64,000 nt of DNA from Paucilactobacillus kaifaensis (lineage in GTDB: Bacteria > Bacillota > Bacilli > Lactobacillales > Lactobacillaceae): the NCBI RefSeq assembly GCF_005405145.1, contig NZ_BJDM01000005.1, positions 1 through 64,000 of the forward strand, in the 5' to 3' direction. Of the stretch, positions 56,448-64,000 are shown piece by piece; the stretch's first letter is position 1; every line of letters begins with the position of its first letter. A program made the position numbers and the translations under genes. The notes beneath the pieces were generated by a model. That model saw only the letters and a list, made by a program, of their open reading frames with translations, made no database searches and was not told the DNA's origin.

Positions 56448-57484
56448 ATGGGAAAAAATAGATTTATATATATTGATATTGCAAATATAATTGCAACTTT
56501 TTTTGTGTTGGAACTGCACTCGTCTCAAGCCTTTTTCTATATTAAAAGTGGCACCAATTTGTATTTACAAACAAAACTAATTCAAGTTATATTTATTCCC
56601 GCAGTTTTACTTTTTTTTATGATATCAGGGGCAATGTTATTGGATTATCGTAATCGACAGTCTACTTCTATGTTTTTAAGAAAAAGGTTCTTTAGAGTTG
56701 TAATTCCGTTTATTTGCTGGAGTATCTTATGGTATGTTTTTGATATTTTTTGGACAGCTAATCCTGGCCCAATGAGACATACTGATCCCAGTGTAGTTGA
56801 TTTTATACAAGGCATGATTTTAAATAATATTAATAATATTTTTTGGTTTTTTTATGTCATAATTGCTTTATATCTAGTTACACCAATTTTTTCCCAATTG
56901 GCAATTGCAAAAAAAATAATCTTTTATTTGCGATAGTTTGTGTTTATTTTATAGTGAATGGTGTTTTATTGTATTTTAATGGACTTTTTAATATTAATAT
57001 TGACTTGTCTAACGTTTCGCAACCGTTGTTGAGTTCTTCGTATTTGGGCTACTTTTTAATTGGATACTTGATTCATAAAAACTATTTCGGTATTAAACAG
57101 GAAAATTGGTTTATGGTTATGGGATTAATTGCTTTGATTATTTGTGTAGTGTCAGCATTAATTTGGCCTGATGTAAAAATAACCTCAACCACAGGAGCGA
57201 CAGTTTTTTTATATTCAGTTGGATTGTTAGTTGGTATTAAAAGATTTGCTAATAAAATTAGTTTTAATATATTGTGGACAAAAGTATTAGCAATGATTGC
57301 AGGCACTAATTTAGGAGTTTATTTAGTTCACCCTTTTTTTATTAAACTGTTCGATAAACTATTTTCTATTAATGAAAATGACTGGTTTCATATTTATATT
57401 TTTCCTTTTTTGATTTATGCTGTATGTATTGTATTTACGTTAGTATGTAAAAAAATACCAATCATAAAGAATATTTTCCCTTAG
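56448..57484 (+). pseudogene. Acyltransferase-3 family protein, split by a frameshift
   Basis: The first frame (56448-56936) gives FIYIDIANIIATFFVLELHSSQAF and several membrane helices. The second (entering near 56915, to 57484) continues NLLFAIVCVYFIVNG through NLGVYLVHPFF. Together they make a normal acyltransferase of about 345 residues with ten helices, with the likely catalytic His in LELHSSQ. The break is at eight A (56909-56916); nine would restore the frame. Family members O-acetylate EPS sugars. It may be phase-variable, dead, or a sequencing error. Confidence 0.8.
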
Positions 57485-57656
57485 AAATACTTACGTTGAA
57501 CTGAGTAAAGTAAAGATCAAATATAGAATAAGCCACCTTCAATCGATAATTCAATTGTTGAAACGCTATTGAAATATAAATGTAACTATAATGTCTTTTT
57601 TAAGTGCTATCATAATAATGATAAAGTTTAATTTTTATTTAATTTTAGGAGATAGC

Positions 57657-58907
57657 ATGGACATTAATAAATCTAATAATTTGAGAGCATATAAATACTA
57701 TTTAATCGCTGGAGTTACTTTATTTAGTTTAAGCATTTCCGGAGTAGTTAGTGCTGATCAAAAACAGATTGGTGATTCGGATAGCACTAGTACAACAGTA
57801 ATTTCAGAAAAAAACACTGCTAGTAACACAAATGCAAAAAGTATTGGTTTTGGAGATTCAGATGAAACTGCTGTTTCTAATGCTTCTGATGCAATAATAT
57901 CAGAAAGTAATAATAGTAACGATAATAGTGAGTCTGGCAGTAGTGATCAGTCAAGTAGTACTGCAGTAAATGAGTCCGATTTGGGAGATACTGATGCTGA
58001 AACTCTTGAAAATAATGAAACTGCAGCTAAAGAAGGATATATGAGCTCTAAACAGCCACAAGTGATTGATCGAATTAGTGCTGAGAGTACACCACGGGTA
58101 AATGCTTTGAGTGGTTGGAAAGACGACTCTGGAATTAATTATTTTTATAAAAATGGCGAAAAAGCGAATGGCTATTTAAATGATGGAAGTCACTGGTATT
58201 TGTTTAAAAATGGGATAAGGCAATCTGACGTCCAGAAATGGGCCGGAACCTATTATTATTTTGATCATAGTTCTTATGTGCGAGTAGATAATCGATATGT
58301 AAAATCAAATTGGGGTGATTGGTACTTATTTGGCAAAGATGGTCGAATAATGACAGATGTCCAGAAATGGGCCGGGACCTATTACTATTTCAATCATAAG
58401 ACTTATTTACGTGCAGATAATAGCTATGCCAAGTCAAATTGGGGATCTTATTATTTATTTGGCAAAGATGGTCGCATTTTAACTGGTGTCCAGAAATGGG
58501 CAGGTAGTTATTATTATTTTGATTCTTCTTCTTATTTAAAGAAAACAAATATTAAAATTAATGGGTATACTTTTAATAAGAGCGGGATAATGGTAAGTGG
58601 CGTTGTGAGGAGTAAACAATCAACGTATTATGTGGATCAACATAATGGTATGATTGAATCGTATACCAGTTATGTTTCTGGTTCGAATTTAGCTGCTAAA
58701 GAGTGGATTTCTTTACATGAATCAGGTGGATCGTACACTGCACGTAATGGGGTGTGTTATGGGCGATATCAACTTAACTCAAATTACTATTTAAATGGTA
58801 ACTACTCAGTTGTTAACCAAGAAAAAGCTGCCGATGGTTATGTTTCAGGTCGATATGGTTCTTGGGTAAATGCAAAAAAGTTCTGGTTAGCACATCATTG
58901 GTATTAA
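57657..58907 (+). CDS. Secreted Apf-type lysozyme-like protein with wall-binding repeats
   Basis: 416 residues: signal peptide (to about VVSADQ), a Ser/Asp/Asn-rich linker, three 43-residue repeats with DVQKWAGTYYYFDH and SNWGDWYLFGKDGRI, and a C-terminal domain beginning AKEWISLHESGGSYTARNG. That domain matches lactobacillus aggregation-promoting factor (Apf), a transglycosylase-like fold with catalytic Glu in HESGG. I use ATG 57657 with TTAGGAGAT upstream. The repeats match those of the GH25 lysozyme at 42965. Confidence 0.88.
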   Translation: MDINKSNNLRAYKYYLIAGVTLFSLSISGVVSADQKQIGDSDSTSTTVISEKNTASNTNAKSIGFGDSDETAVSNASDAIISESNNSNDNSESGSSDQSSSTAVNESDLGDTDAETLENNETAAKEGYMSSKQPQVIDRISAESTPRVNALSGWKDDSGINYFYKNGEKANGYLNDGSHWYLFKNGIRQSDVQKWAGTYYYFDHSSYVRVDNRYVKSNWGDWYLFGKDGRIMTDVQKWAGTYYYFNHKTYLRADNSYAKSNWGSYYLFGKDGRILTGVQKWAGSYYYFDSSSYLKKTNIKINGYTFNKSGIMVSGVVRSKQSTYYVDQHNGMIESYTSYVSGSNLAAKEWISLHESGGSYTARNGVCYGRYQLNSNYYLNGNYSVVNQEKAADGYVSGRYGSWVNAKKFWLAHHWY

Positions 58908-59007
58908 TAAAATATAAACTCTTATGAAATAAACTTTCATAGGATTTTTTTTAGTTTATAATTAAAGCATTAATTGGAAGTTGTAGGAGTAGGAGCTTAA
59001 GTAAAAT

Positions 59008-60141
59008 ATGAATAAAGAATCTTTTGGTAATTATAGGCTGTTATTTTGGACATTAGAACTACTTGCAATAGCTGCATTAATATTTGTATCAACAAAGATC
59101 CAGTTTATTTTTAAACCATTTTTTACATTTATATCTGTAGTTTTTGTTCCACTGATCATTGCAGGTTTTCTTTTTTACATGTTGAATCCATTAGTAAAGA
59201 TGATGACAAAATTAAAAATTGGAAAGTTCAGATTAAATCGTTCATTTGCCAGTTTGATTGTCGTGTTATTGCTAATCCTTATTATCATCGGAGGAATCGG
59301 AGTATTAATTCCGCCGGTTGTTAATGAAATTTCGCAGTTAGTGAAAAGTTTACCGGATGTTGCGTCCAATATGCAAAGTACGCTTTCTGATTTGATTAAT
59401 AGTACATTTTTGAAGGATATTGACATCAGTACTTACGTGAAAAAAATTGATTCACAGTTAGGAAATTATGCACAGTTATTTTTAGAAGGCCTGTCCAATA
59501 GCATTGGCAGTATTATTAGTACAATTACGGATGTTACGGTGGTTGCAATTACTGTTCCGGTGATGCTTTTTTATATGCTAAAGGATGGTCATCGGTTGGT
59601 ACCTAGTATTCAAAAATTTGCTTCTACAAGGCATGCAGATGAAATTAAGGGTTTGTTGACACGAATGAGTGCAACACTATCATCATATATTTCTGGACAA
59701 GTGATAGAGTGTTTGTTCGTTGCAGTGTTTACAACAATTGGGTACTATCTGATTGGTCAGCCGTTAGCACTTGTGCTAGGGATTGTTGCCGGTATGGCCA
59801 ATATCATTCCATATATCGGACCATATATTGGTATTGCACCCGCATTAATGGTTTCATTAACAATGGCTCCAGAAAAGATCATTTGGGTGATTGTTGTCGT
59901 TGTGGTTGTGCAACAGGTTGATGGTAACATCATTTATCCAAACATTATTGGTAAAACTCTTAAAATTCATCCATTAACTATAATCGTGTTATTACTTGCT
60001 GCTGGACATATTGCTGGAATTGCTGGAATGATACTTTGTATTCCATTCTATGCAGTTGTACGTACTATGATTCAGTATTTTTGGAGTATTTATCAACTTA
60101 GTCGTGATGAGAAAACAGAACAATCAAAAAAAGAAGCCTAA
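59008..60141 (+). CDS. AI-2E family permease
   Basis: 377 residues with about eight membrane segments in the AI-2E layout: paired N-terminal helices, a soluble region (about 90-150) and the C-terminal block VLGIVAGMANIIPYIGPYIG. Family members export varied small molecules or act as Na+/H+ antiporters; a role in autoinducer-2 export is shown only for a few. Its stop codon lies inside the following terminator hairpin. Confidence 0.9.
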   Translation: MNKESFGNYRLLFWTLELLAIAALIFVSTKIQFIFKPFFTFISVVFVPLIIAGFLFYMLNPLVKMMTKLKIGKFRLNRSFASLIVVLLLILIIIGGIGVLIPPVVNEISQLVKSLPDVASNMQSTLSDLINSTFLKDIDISTYVKKIDSQLGNYAQLFLEGLSNSIGSIISTITDVTVVAITVPVMLFYMLKDGHRLVPSIQKFASTRHADEIKGLLTRMSATLSSYISGQVIECLFVAVFTTIGYYLIGQPLALVLGIVAGMANIIPYIGPYIGIAPALMVSLTMAPEKIIWVIVVVVVVQQVDGNIIYPNIIGKTLKIHPLTIIVLLLAAGHIAGIAGMILCIPFYAVVRTMIQYFWSIYQLSRDEKTEQSKKEA

Positions 60142-60157
60142 AGGCTTCTTTTTTTGA
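60125..60157. terminator. Bidirectional terminator of the AI-2E and LCP genes
   Basis: AAAAAAAGAAGCC-TAA-AGGCTTCTTTTTTT. The TAA of the AI-2E gene forms part of the loop. Confidence 0.93.
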
Positions 60158-60166
60158 TGTATTCGA

Positions 60167-61465
60167 TTAGTTGGTTAATGTTGCTTCAGCTGTAGATTCG
60201 GTAGTTGGACTAGTTTCGTTTGTAGTAGTGGCAGTTGAACTACTGTAGCCTGCTGTACCAGTGGAAGTAGTTCCTGTTGTTCCGCTATATCTGGAGGTAG
60301 TAGAAGTTCCAGTTGTACCATAGGTAGATCTACTCCCAGTGGTAGAGCTTGAATAGTTAGATCTGGCAGAGGATGTTGAGCTACTGGTCGATGTTCCGCT
60401 ACCAGCCTGATTATACGAAGCACCATTTGGCAAGACGAAATCAACATTGTTATAACCATCATAATTAGTTTGCATGTTATAGAGCTTAGTTTCATTATTA
60501 GTTACTTTAGTAAATTTAAGTCCTAATGCATGACGAACTAATTTAGAAATACGATTAATCTCTTTTGGAGCTGCAATTTGGAAGGAAGTACCATCAATTG
60601 TTGCGTTCTTACCTTCAAAATGATATGTTTTTACGTTCTTCATGGCAGAGTGATAATTAGCGTATAAGGTTGCTACGGCATTTATGGGAACATTAGTCCG
60701 CACACCCTTTTTAGCAGCATCTAAGATTGTGTTAATGGCTGTAACGGAGCTGGCAGACTTAAGTTCCTTAATAACAGCCTTGATAATTTGTTGTTGTCGC
60801 TTTTGTCGTCCATAATCATTGTTTGGATCATCATAGCGCATCCGTGAATACTTCAGAGCATTAGTACCATTTAAGTGTTGTTTACCTTTTTTGAAATGGT
60901 GGCCTTCGTAGTCAAAGGCAAATGGGTTGTTAACATCAACGCCGCCAACTGCGTTAACAACTTTTTCAAGCACTCCCATGTTAACAATGGCATAGTAATC
61001 AATTGGCACATTTAATAATTCACTGACAGCTTTTTGTGTTTTCTTAGGACCACCAATTGAGTAGGCAGCGTTAATTTTAACGTAATCAGTTCCCTTAGAG
61101 GTACTTAGTTTTACAAGGGTATCGCGAGGAATACTGGTCATTGTAATAGTATCTTTTTTAGGATTAACAGTAACTAACTCAAGTGTATCAGTATTACCAC
61201 CTGAGTTTCCTCGACCGATAGCACCAGTATCTAATCCCATCAGCAATACTGAAACAGGTTTACCATTTTTCAGTTTTTCACTAATTTTATTATTACCACT
61301 ACTGAAGATCCCTTCAGCGGCAGAATGAATTTTATAATATTCATAACCGCCAACAGCCACTAATAGCAGCGCAACGATTGCAACAACCCATCTAATCCAG
61401 TGCCATTTAGGTTTATTGTTAAGGTGCTTATTATGCCTACTTACTCGAGTTTCTTGATGATCCAT
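60167..61465 (-). CDS. LytR-CpsA-Psr (LCP) family ligase
   Basis: 432 residues: cytoplasmic N-terminus, one membrane helix (about 25-45), the LCP domain (LLMGLDTGAIGRGNSGGNTD, SIPRDT, RMRYDDPNNDYGR with the catalytic arginines) and a long Ser/Thr/Gly-rich tail (about 355-432). LCP enzymes move wall teichoic acid or capsule from the lipid carrier to peptidoglycan. Lying just after the EPS island, it may anchor that EPS. GAGG before the ATG. Confidence 0.92.
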   Translation of the reverse strand: MDHQETRVSRHNKHLNNKPKWHWIRWVVAIVALLLVAVGGYEYYKIHSAAEGIFSSGNNKISEKLKNGKPVSVLLMGLDTGAIGRGNSGGNTDTLELVTVNPKKDTITMTSIPRDTLVKLSTSKGTDYVKINAAYSIGGPKKTQKAVSELLNVPIDYYAIVNMGVLEKVVNAVGGVDVNNPFAFDYEGHHFKKGKQHLNGTNALKYSRMRYDDPNNDYGRQKRQQQIIKAVIKELKSASSVTAINTILDAAKKGVRTNVPINAVATLYANYHSAMKNVKTYHFEGKNATIDGTSFQIAAPKEINRISKLVRHALGLKFTKVTNNETKLYNMQTNYDGYNNVDFVLPNGASYNQAGSGTSTSSSTSSARSNYSSSTTGSRSTYGTTGTSTTSRYSGTTGTTSTGTAGYSSSTATTTNETSPTTESTAEATLTN

Positions 61466-61613
61466 TTTAGTCTGCCTCTTAATTTTAGTTTTAACTCTGT
61501 CTAAGTTACCAAACTAAGCAGAACAAGTCAATTTGACTTAAATTAATTTAATAAATATATAACAACAATGAGCATTTTTTTGACGAATTGTTTAATAATT
61601 ATATTAGCGTTAT

Positions 61614-62093
61614 TTAATTCAAAACTGCAGTACCTAAATTTAAGTAAGTCGCAAATATAATCCATATAAGATAAGGAACCAATAGATAACTAGCAAATCG
61701 ATTAATTTGGCGAGCATATACTATGAGATAACTAACCAAAATATCTAACATAATAATCACTATGAGTCCAATCCAATATGCGTTTCCGGCAAAGAAAATG
61801 ATGCTCCAAATAAAATTGACGAATAGCTGTAGAGTGAACAAGATTAGTACAGTTTTTTTGATTGGGTTTGATTTACTGGTAATTAAGAAATAGAGACTAA
61901 TTCCAATTAAAGTATAGAGAATTGGCCACACAATTACAAACGTTGGTGCAGGTGGGGATAATACGGGTTTAGTCAGATCTTCATATTTAGCTGCAATGTC
62001 TCCAGCAAATAAAGCGGATAGACTACCAACAAGATTGACACCAATTATGGTGACAATTAATATTATCAGTTTTTTCAGTACCTTTGCGTTCAA
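61614..62093 (-). CDS. TspO/MBR family membrane protein
   Basis: 159 residues with five membrane helices and family sequences SPPAPTFVIVWPILYTLIGIS and NFIWSIIFF. TspO proteins bind porphyrins and tetrapyrroles and are linked to stress responses. TTG start with AAGGAGATG upstream. It stands alone on the minus strand. Confidence 0.9.
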   Translation of the reverse strand: MNAKVLKKLIILIVTIIGVNLVGSLSALFAGDIAAKYEDLTKPVLSPPAPTFVIVWPILYTLIGISLYFLITSKSNPIKKTVLILFTLQLFVNFIWSIIFFAGNAYWIGLIVIIMLDILVSYLIVYARQINRFASYLLVPYLIWIIFATYLNLGTAVLN

Positions 62094-62256
62094 TTAAATC
62101 ATCTCCTTTTTCTCAACGTAACGAAATTAAGGACAAATTGACAGAATAATGCCCACTGTGAATTAATACTTCATAGTATTGGCTAATGCGTATTGATCCC
62201 TATATCTGTTAGAACGTGGTAAAATTGTTTCAATCTAGTAAAGGGGAGTGATCATA

Positions 62257-62655
62257 ATGACAACCATTATTACGTACGGTACATTTGATTTATTACATAA
62301 GGGGCACATTAGATTGCTCCAGCGTGCTGCCGCTTATGGTGATCGATTGATTGTTGGTTTATCTACCGATGAATTCAATGCTAGCAAAGGGAAGCGGGCC
62401 TATACAAAGTTTGCCGATCGTAAGATGATGCTCGAAGCGATCAGATATGTTGATATAGTTATTCCAGAAGAGTCCTGGGAACAAAAAGCAAGCGATATAA
62501 AAAAATTCAATGTTGATGCCCTTGTAATGGGAAATGACTGGGCTGGCCAGTTTGATGATCTGAGAAAATATACCAAAGTGATTTATTTACCACGAACAGA
62601 TGGGGTTTCCACTACACAGATTAAAAATGATTTGGAACATGTAGATCAAGAATGA
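62257..62655 (+). CDS. tagD: Glycerol-3-phosphate cytidylyltransferase
   Basis: 132 residues of the nucleotidyltransferase family: YGTFDLLHKGH (HxGH active site) and RTDGVSTTQIK. It makes CDP-glycerol for poly(glycerol phosphate) wall teichoic acid. ATG 62257 with GGGGAG nine bases upstream. Other tag/tar genes are not adjacent. Confidence 0.93.
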   Translation: MTTIITYGTFDLLHKGHIRLLQRAAAYGDRLIVGLSTDEFNASKGKRAYTKFADRKMMLEAIRYVDIVIPEESWEQKASDIKKFNVDALVMGNDWAGQFDDLRKYTKVIYLPRTDGVSTTQIKNDLEHVDQE

Positions 62656-62692
62656 CAAAAATGTATAGGATGTAACCTTAGTTACGGCCTAT

Positions 62693-63565
62693 TTATTTGG
62701 TTAATTTTGCTGCGATTACTGCATAATCTTTGGTGAAATAACTATTTTTTAGAAAAATTATGTTTATTGGATGACTTATTTTAAACCCTCCAACTGATAG
62801 CTGTGTAAGGGTACCATTGGCTAATTCGTTGATTACCAAAGATCGGTACATAAAACTAATCCCAACGTTATTTTTAAGTAACTGAATAATTGCTGTTGGG
62901 TTAGCTATTTCAACTTGCCGGTTAAAGTCATCAAGTTGATAATTTTGAGTTGCAAGCCAGTTGGCAAAAATATCTCGTGTACCTGAACCACTTTCTCGAA
63001 TTAAGAGAGTTTCATTTAGCAAATCAGTAACTGTAAGTTCTTTCTGCGTTGAAATGGTGTTAACAGGGTTAGCAACACCAATAAAATCTTCGTTACGAAT
63101 GGTAATGGCATCAAATTCATTTTTGTCAAAATTGCCTTCAACAATTCCAAATTCAATTTTACCTTGCCGTAAAGCAGCTAGAACTTGGTCGGTGTTGTCA
63201 ATTATTGTTTGTATTTTAGTATTGGAAGGTAATAAATTCTTGATTAGCTCGGGCAATAGAAAAATACTTAGTGAGTAGGTTGATCCGATTTTGATAGTCT
63301 GTTCATTAGAGTTAGTCTTTAAACGTTGCAGGACGTTTTGGTTTTCTAACGAGACCCTGTCAACGTACTGGACCAGTTGTGTTCCAGCATCCGTTATTTG
63401 AATGCGGGGTCCGTTTTTTGTTACTAGTTTAATGTCAAGGTCTTGTTCGAGGCTACTAATTTGTTGTGAAACGGCTGGTTGAGTAATGAACAGCCGTTGA
63501 GCCGTTTTAGTATATGAAAGAGTAGTTGCTAGAATGGATAATGTCTTATAACGTCTGTCTAACAT
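62693..63565 (-). CDS. LysR-type regulator (CysL/YeiE-like)
   Basis: 290 residues: HTH with SYTKTAQRLFITQPAVSQQIS and a substrate-binding domain. It is divergent from a YeiH-type transporter, the same pairing as yeiE-yeiH of E. coli, so control of that transporter is likely. ATG 63565 with GGAGGATTC upstream. An extended inverted repeat lies between the two genes. Confidence 0.9.
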   Translation of the reverse strand: MLDRRYKTLSILATTLSYTKTAQRLFITQPAVSQQISSLEQDLDIKLVTKNGPRIQITDAGTQLVQYVDRVSLENQNVLQRLKTNSNEQTIKIGSTYSLSIFLLPELIKNLLPSNTKIQTIIDNTDQVLAALRQGKIEFGIVEGNFDKNEFDAITIRNEDFIGVANPVNTISTQKELTVTDLLNETLLIRESGSGTRDIFANWLATQNYQLDDFNRQVEIANPTAIIQLLKNNVGISFMYRSLVINELANGTLTQLSVGGFKISHPINIIFLKNSYFTKDYAVIAAKLTK

Positions 63566-63610
63566 GTATGAATCCTCCAAAGTAGATATGTTGATGCATT
63601 TTTAGTCAAT

Positions 63611-63657
63611 TATAAGTAAAATTTATTTAATAGCAATAAATTCTAATTTTTACTTAT
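63611..63657. promoter_or_regulatory. Inverted repeat between divergent LysR and YeiH genes
   Basis: ATAAGTAAAA (63611-63620) and TTTTTACTTAT (63647-63657) with inner TTTATT and AATAAA also symmetric. The position suits a LysR-type control site for both genes. Confidence 0.6.
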
Positions 63658-63713
63658 CCCATTAACATGCTACGATAATAGTGCATAAGAATGGAAATGT
63701 GGGGAGATAAAAT

Positions 63714-64000
63714 ATGAAAATATTACAAACGCGGAGCTTTTATTTGGCAGTACTGTTAACTCTAATTTGTTCCATACTAGGGACATTATTAGGCGGGGTG
63801 CCATATTTAAATATCATTGGGGCTCTTGTAATCTCGTTGATTTTGGGAATGTTGATGCAGTTCCATCAACCAACAATCTTACGAGCAAAAGCTGGAATTG
63901 GGTTCATTTCGAATAAGTTTTTACGGTTTGGTATTATTTTGTTGGGTTTCAAATTGAACTTAGTTGACTTAGCCCATGCGGGAGTTAAAACAATTTTGTT
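63714..64000 (+). CDS. YeiH-family putative transporter (partial, cut by window end)
   Basis: The first 95 codons are visible. The translation, for example MKILQTRSFYLAVLLTLICS, then IIGALVISLILGMLMQ and FGIILLGFKLNLVDL, matches the YeiH/Cons_hypoth698 family of membrane proteins, sometimes annotated as sulfate exporters. GGGGAG precedes the ATG. The rest lies outside the window. Confidence 0.88.
   Translation, partial: MKILQTRSFYLAVLLTLICSILGTLLGGVPYLNIIGALVISLILGMLMQFHQPTILRAKAGIGFISNKFLRFGIILLGFKLNLVDLAHAGVKTIL

Noticed and set aside
40963-58907. Transposon-borne origin of the EPS island
   Set aside because: Composition suggests transfer, but no transposase, terminal repeat or target duplication is visible.

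Overview
The window looks like a chromosomal segment of a low-GC Gram-positive lactic acid bacterium (Lactobacillaceae). This is judged from gene content and order: a polyprenyl synthase divergent from menA, then pcrA-ligA-camS-gatCAB-dagK-rlmD, a gallate decarboxylase operon of the Lactiplantibacillus plantarum type, DUF2922/DUF1659 proteins, an Apf-type lysozyme domain and KAWAG-like cell-wall repeats. It is not L. plantarum itself, since the local arrangement differs. A relative such as Paucilactobacillus is possible, but I cannot prove the species.

Layout. 0.1-4.6 kb: menaquinone side-pathway genes (polyprenyl diphosphate synthase, menA), a GH73 glucosaminidase, xpt and a degenerate PurK paralogue. 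4.7-16.6 kb: conserved housekeeping block (pcrA, ligA, camS, gatCAB, dagK, rlmD). 16.9-18.5 kb: a GT2 glycosyltransferase and a broken DUF554 membrane-protein gene. 18.6-22.3 kb: LysR regulator plus lpdC-lpdB-lpdD, the prenyl-FMN-dependent gallate/protocatechuate decarboxylase system; two near-identical operator dyads flank the regulator gene. 22.4-24.5 kb: glutamate-cysteine ligase and a LOG-family nucleotide hydrolase. 24.7-28.9 kb: gluconate uptake and phosphorylation (gntP, gntK) with a divergent RpiR-type regulator. 29.4-40.9 kb: assorted genes (catalytically degenerate GH25 protein, oxidoreductase, DEAD-box helicase, tRNA-Arg(CCT), DUF805, XRE regulator, WecB-like epimerase, GtrA, flavodoxin, lipoprotein, map, YihY, DUF2922/DUF1659, recX). 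41.0-58.9 kb: a visibly more AT-rich exopolysaccharide (EPS) island with priming transferase, Wzy, Wzx, Wzz-like protein, GT2, DUF4422 and Stealth transferases, UDP-galactopyranose mutase and an acyltransferase split by a frameshift. The island contains or is bordered by two secreted cell-wall hydrolases with the same 43-residue repeats. 59.0-64 kb: AI-2E permease, LCP ligase, TspO, TagD-like cytidylyltransferase, LysR and a divergent YeiH-type transporter cut by the window end.

The most unusual feature is not a gene. Between 6.9 and 36.2 kb there are eight intergenic long hairpins, mostly about 120 bp with two short versions of about 60-70 bp. They share ends (AGAGTGC ... GCACGTTT) and a conserved internal bulge, but the inner arms differ completely between copies while staying self-complementary within each copy. 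Three copies are followed, always on the GCACGTTT side, by extra half-elements that begin at or near the hairpin tip. Several copies lie directly before a ribosome binding site, or supply the TAG stop codon of the neighbouring gene. None is seen in the EPS island. I found no transposase, integrase or CRISPR array in the window.
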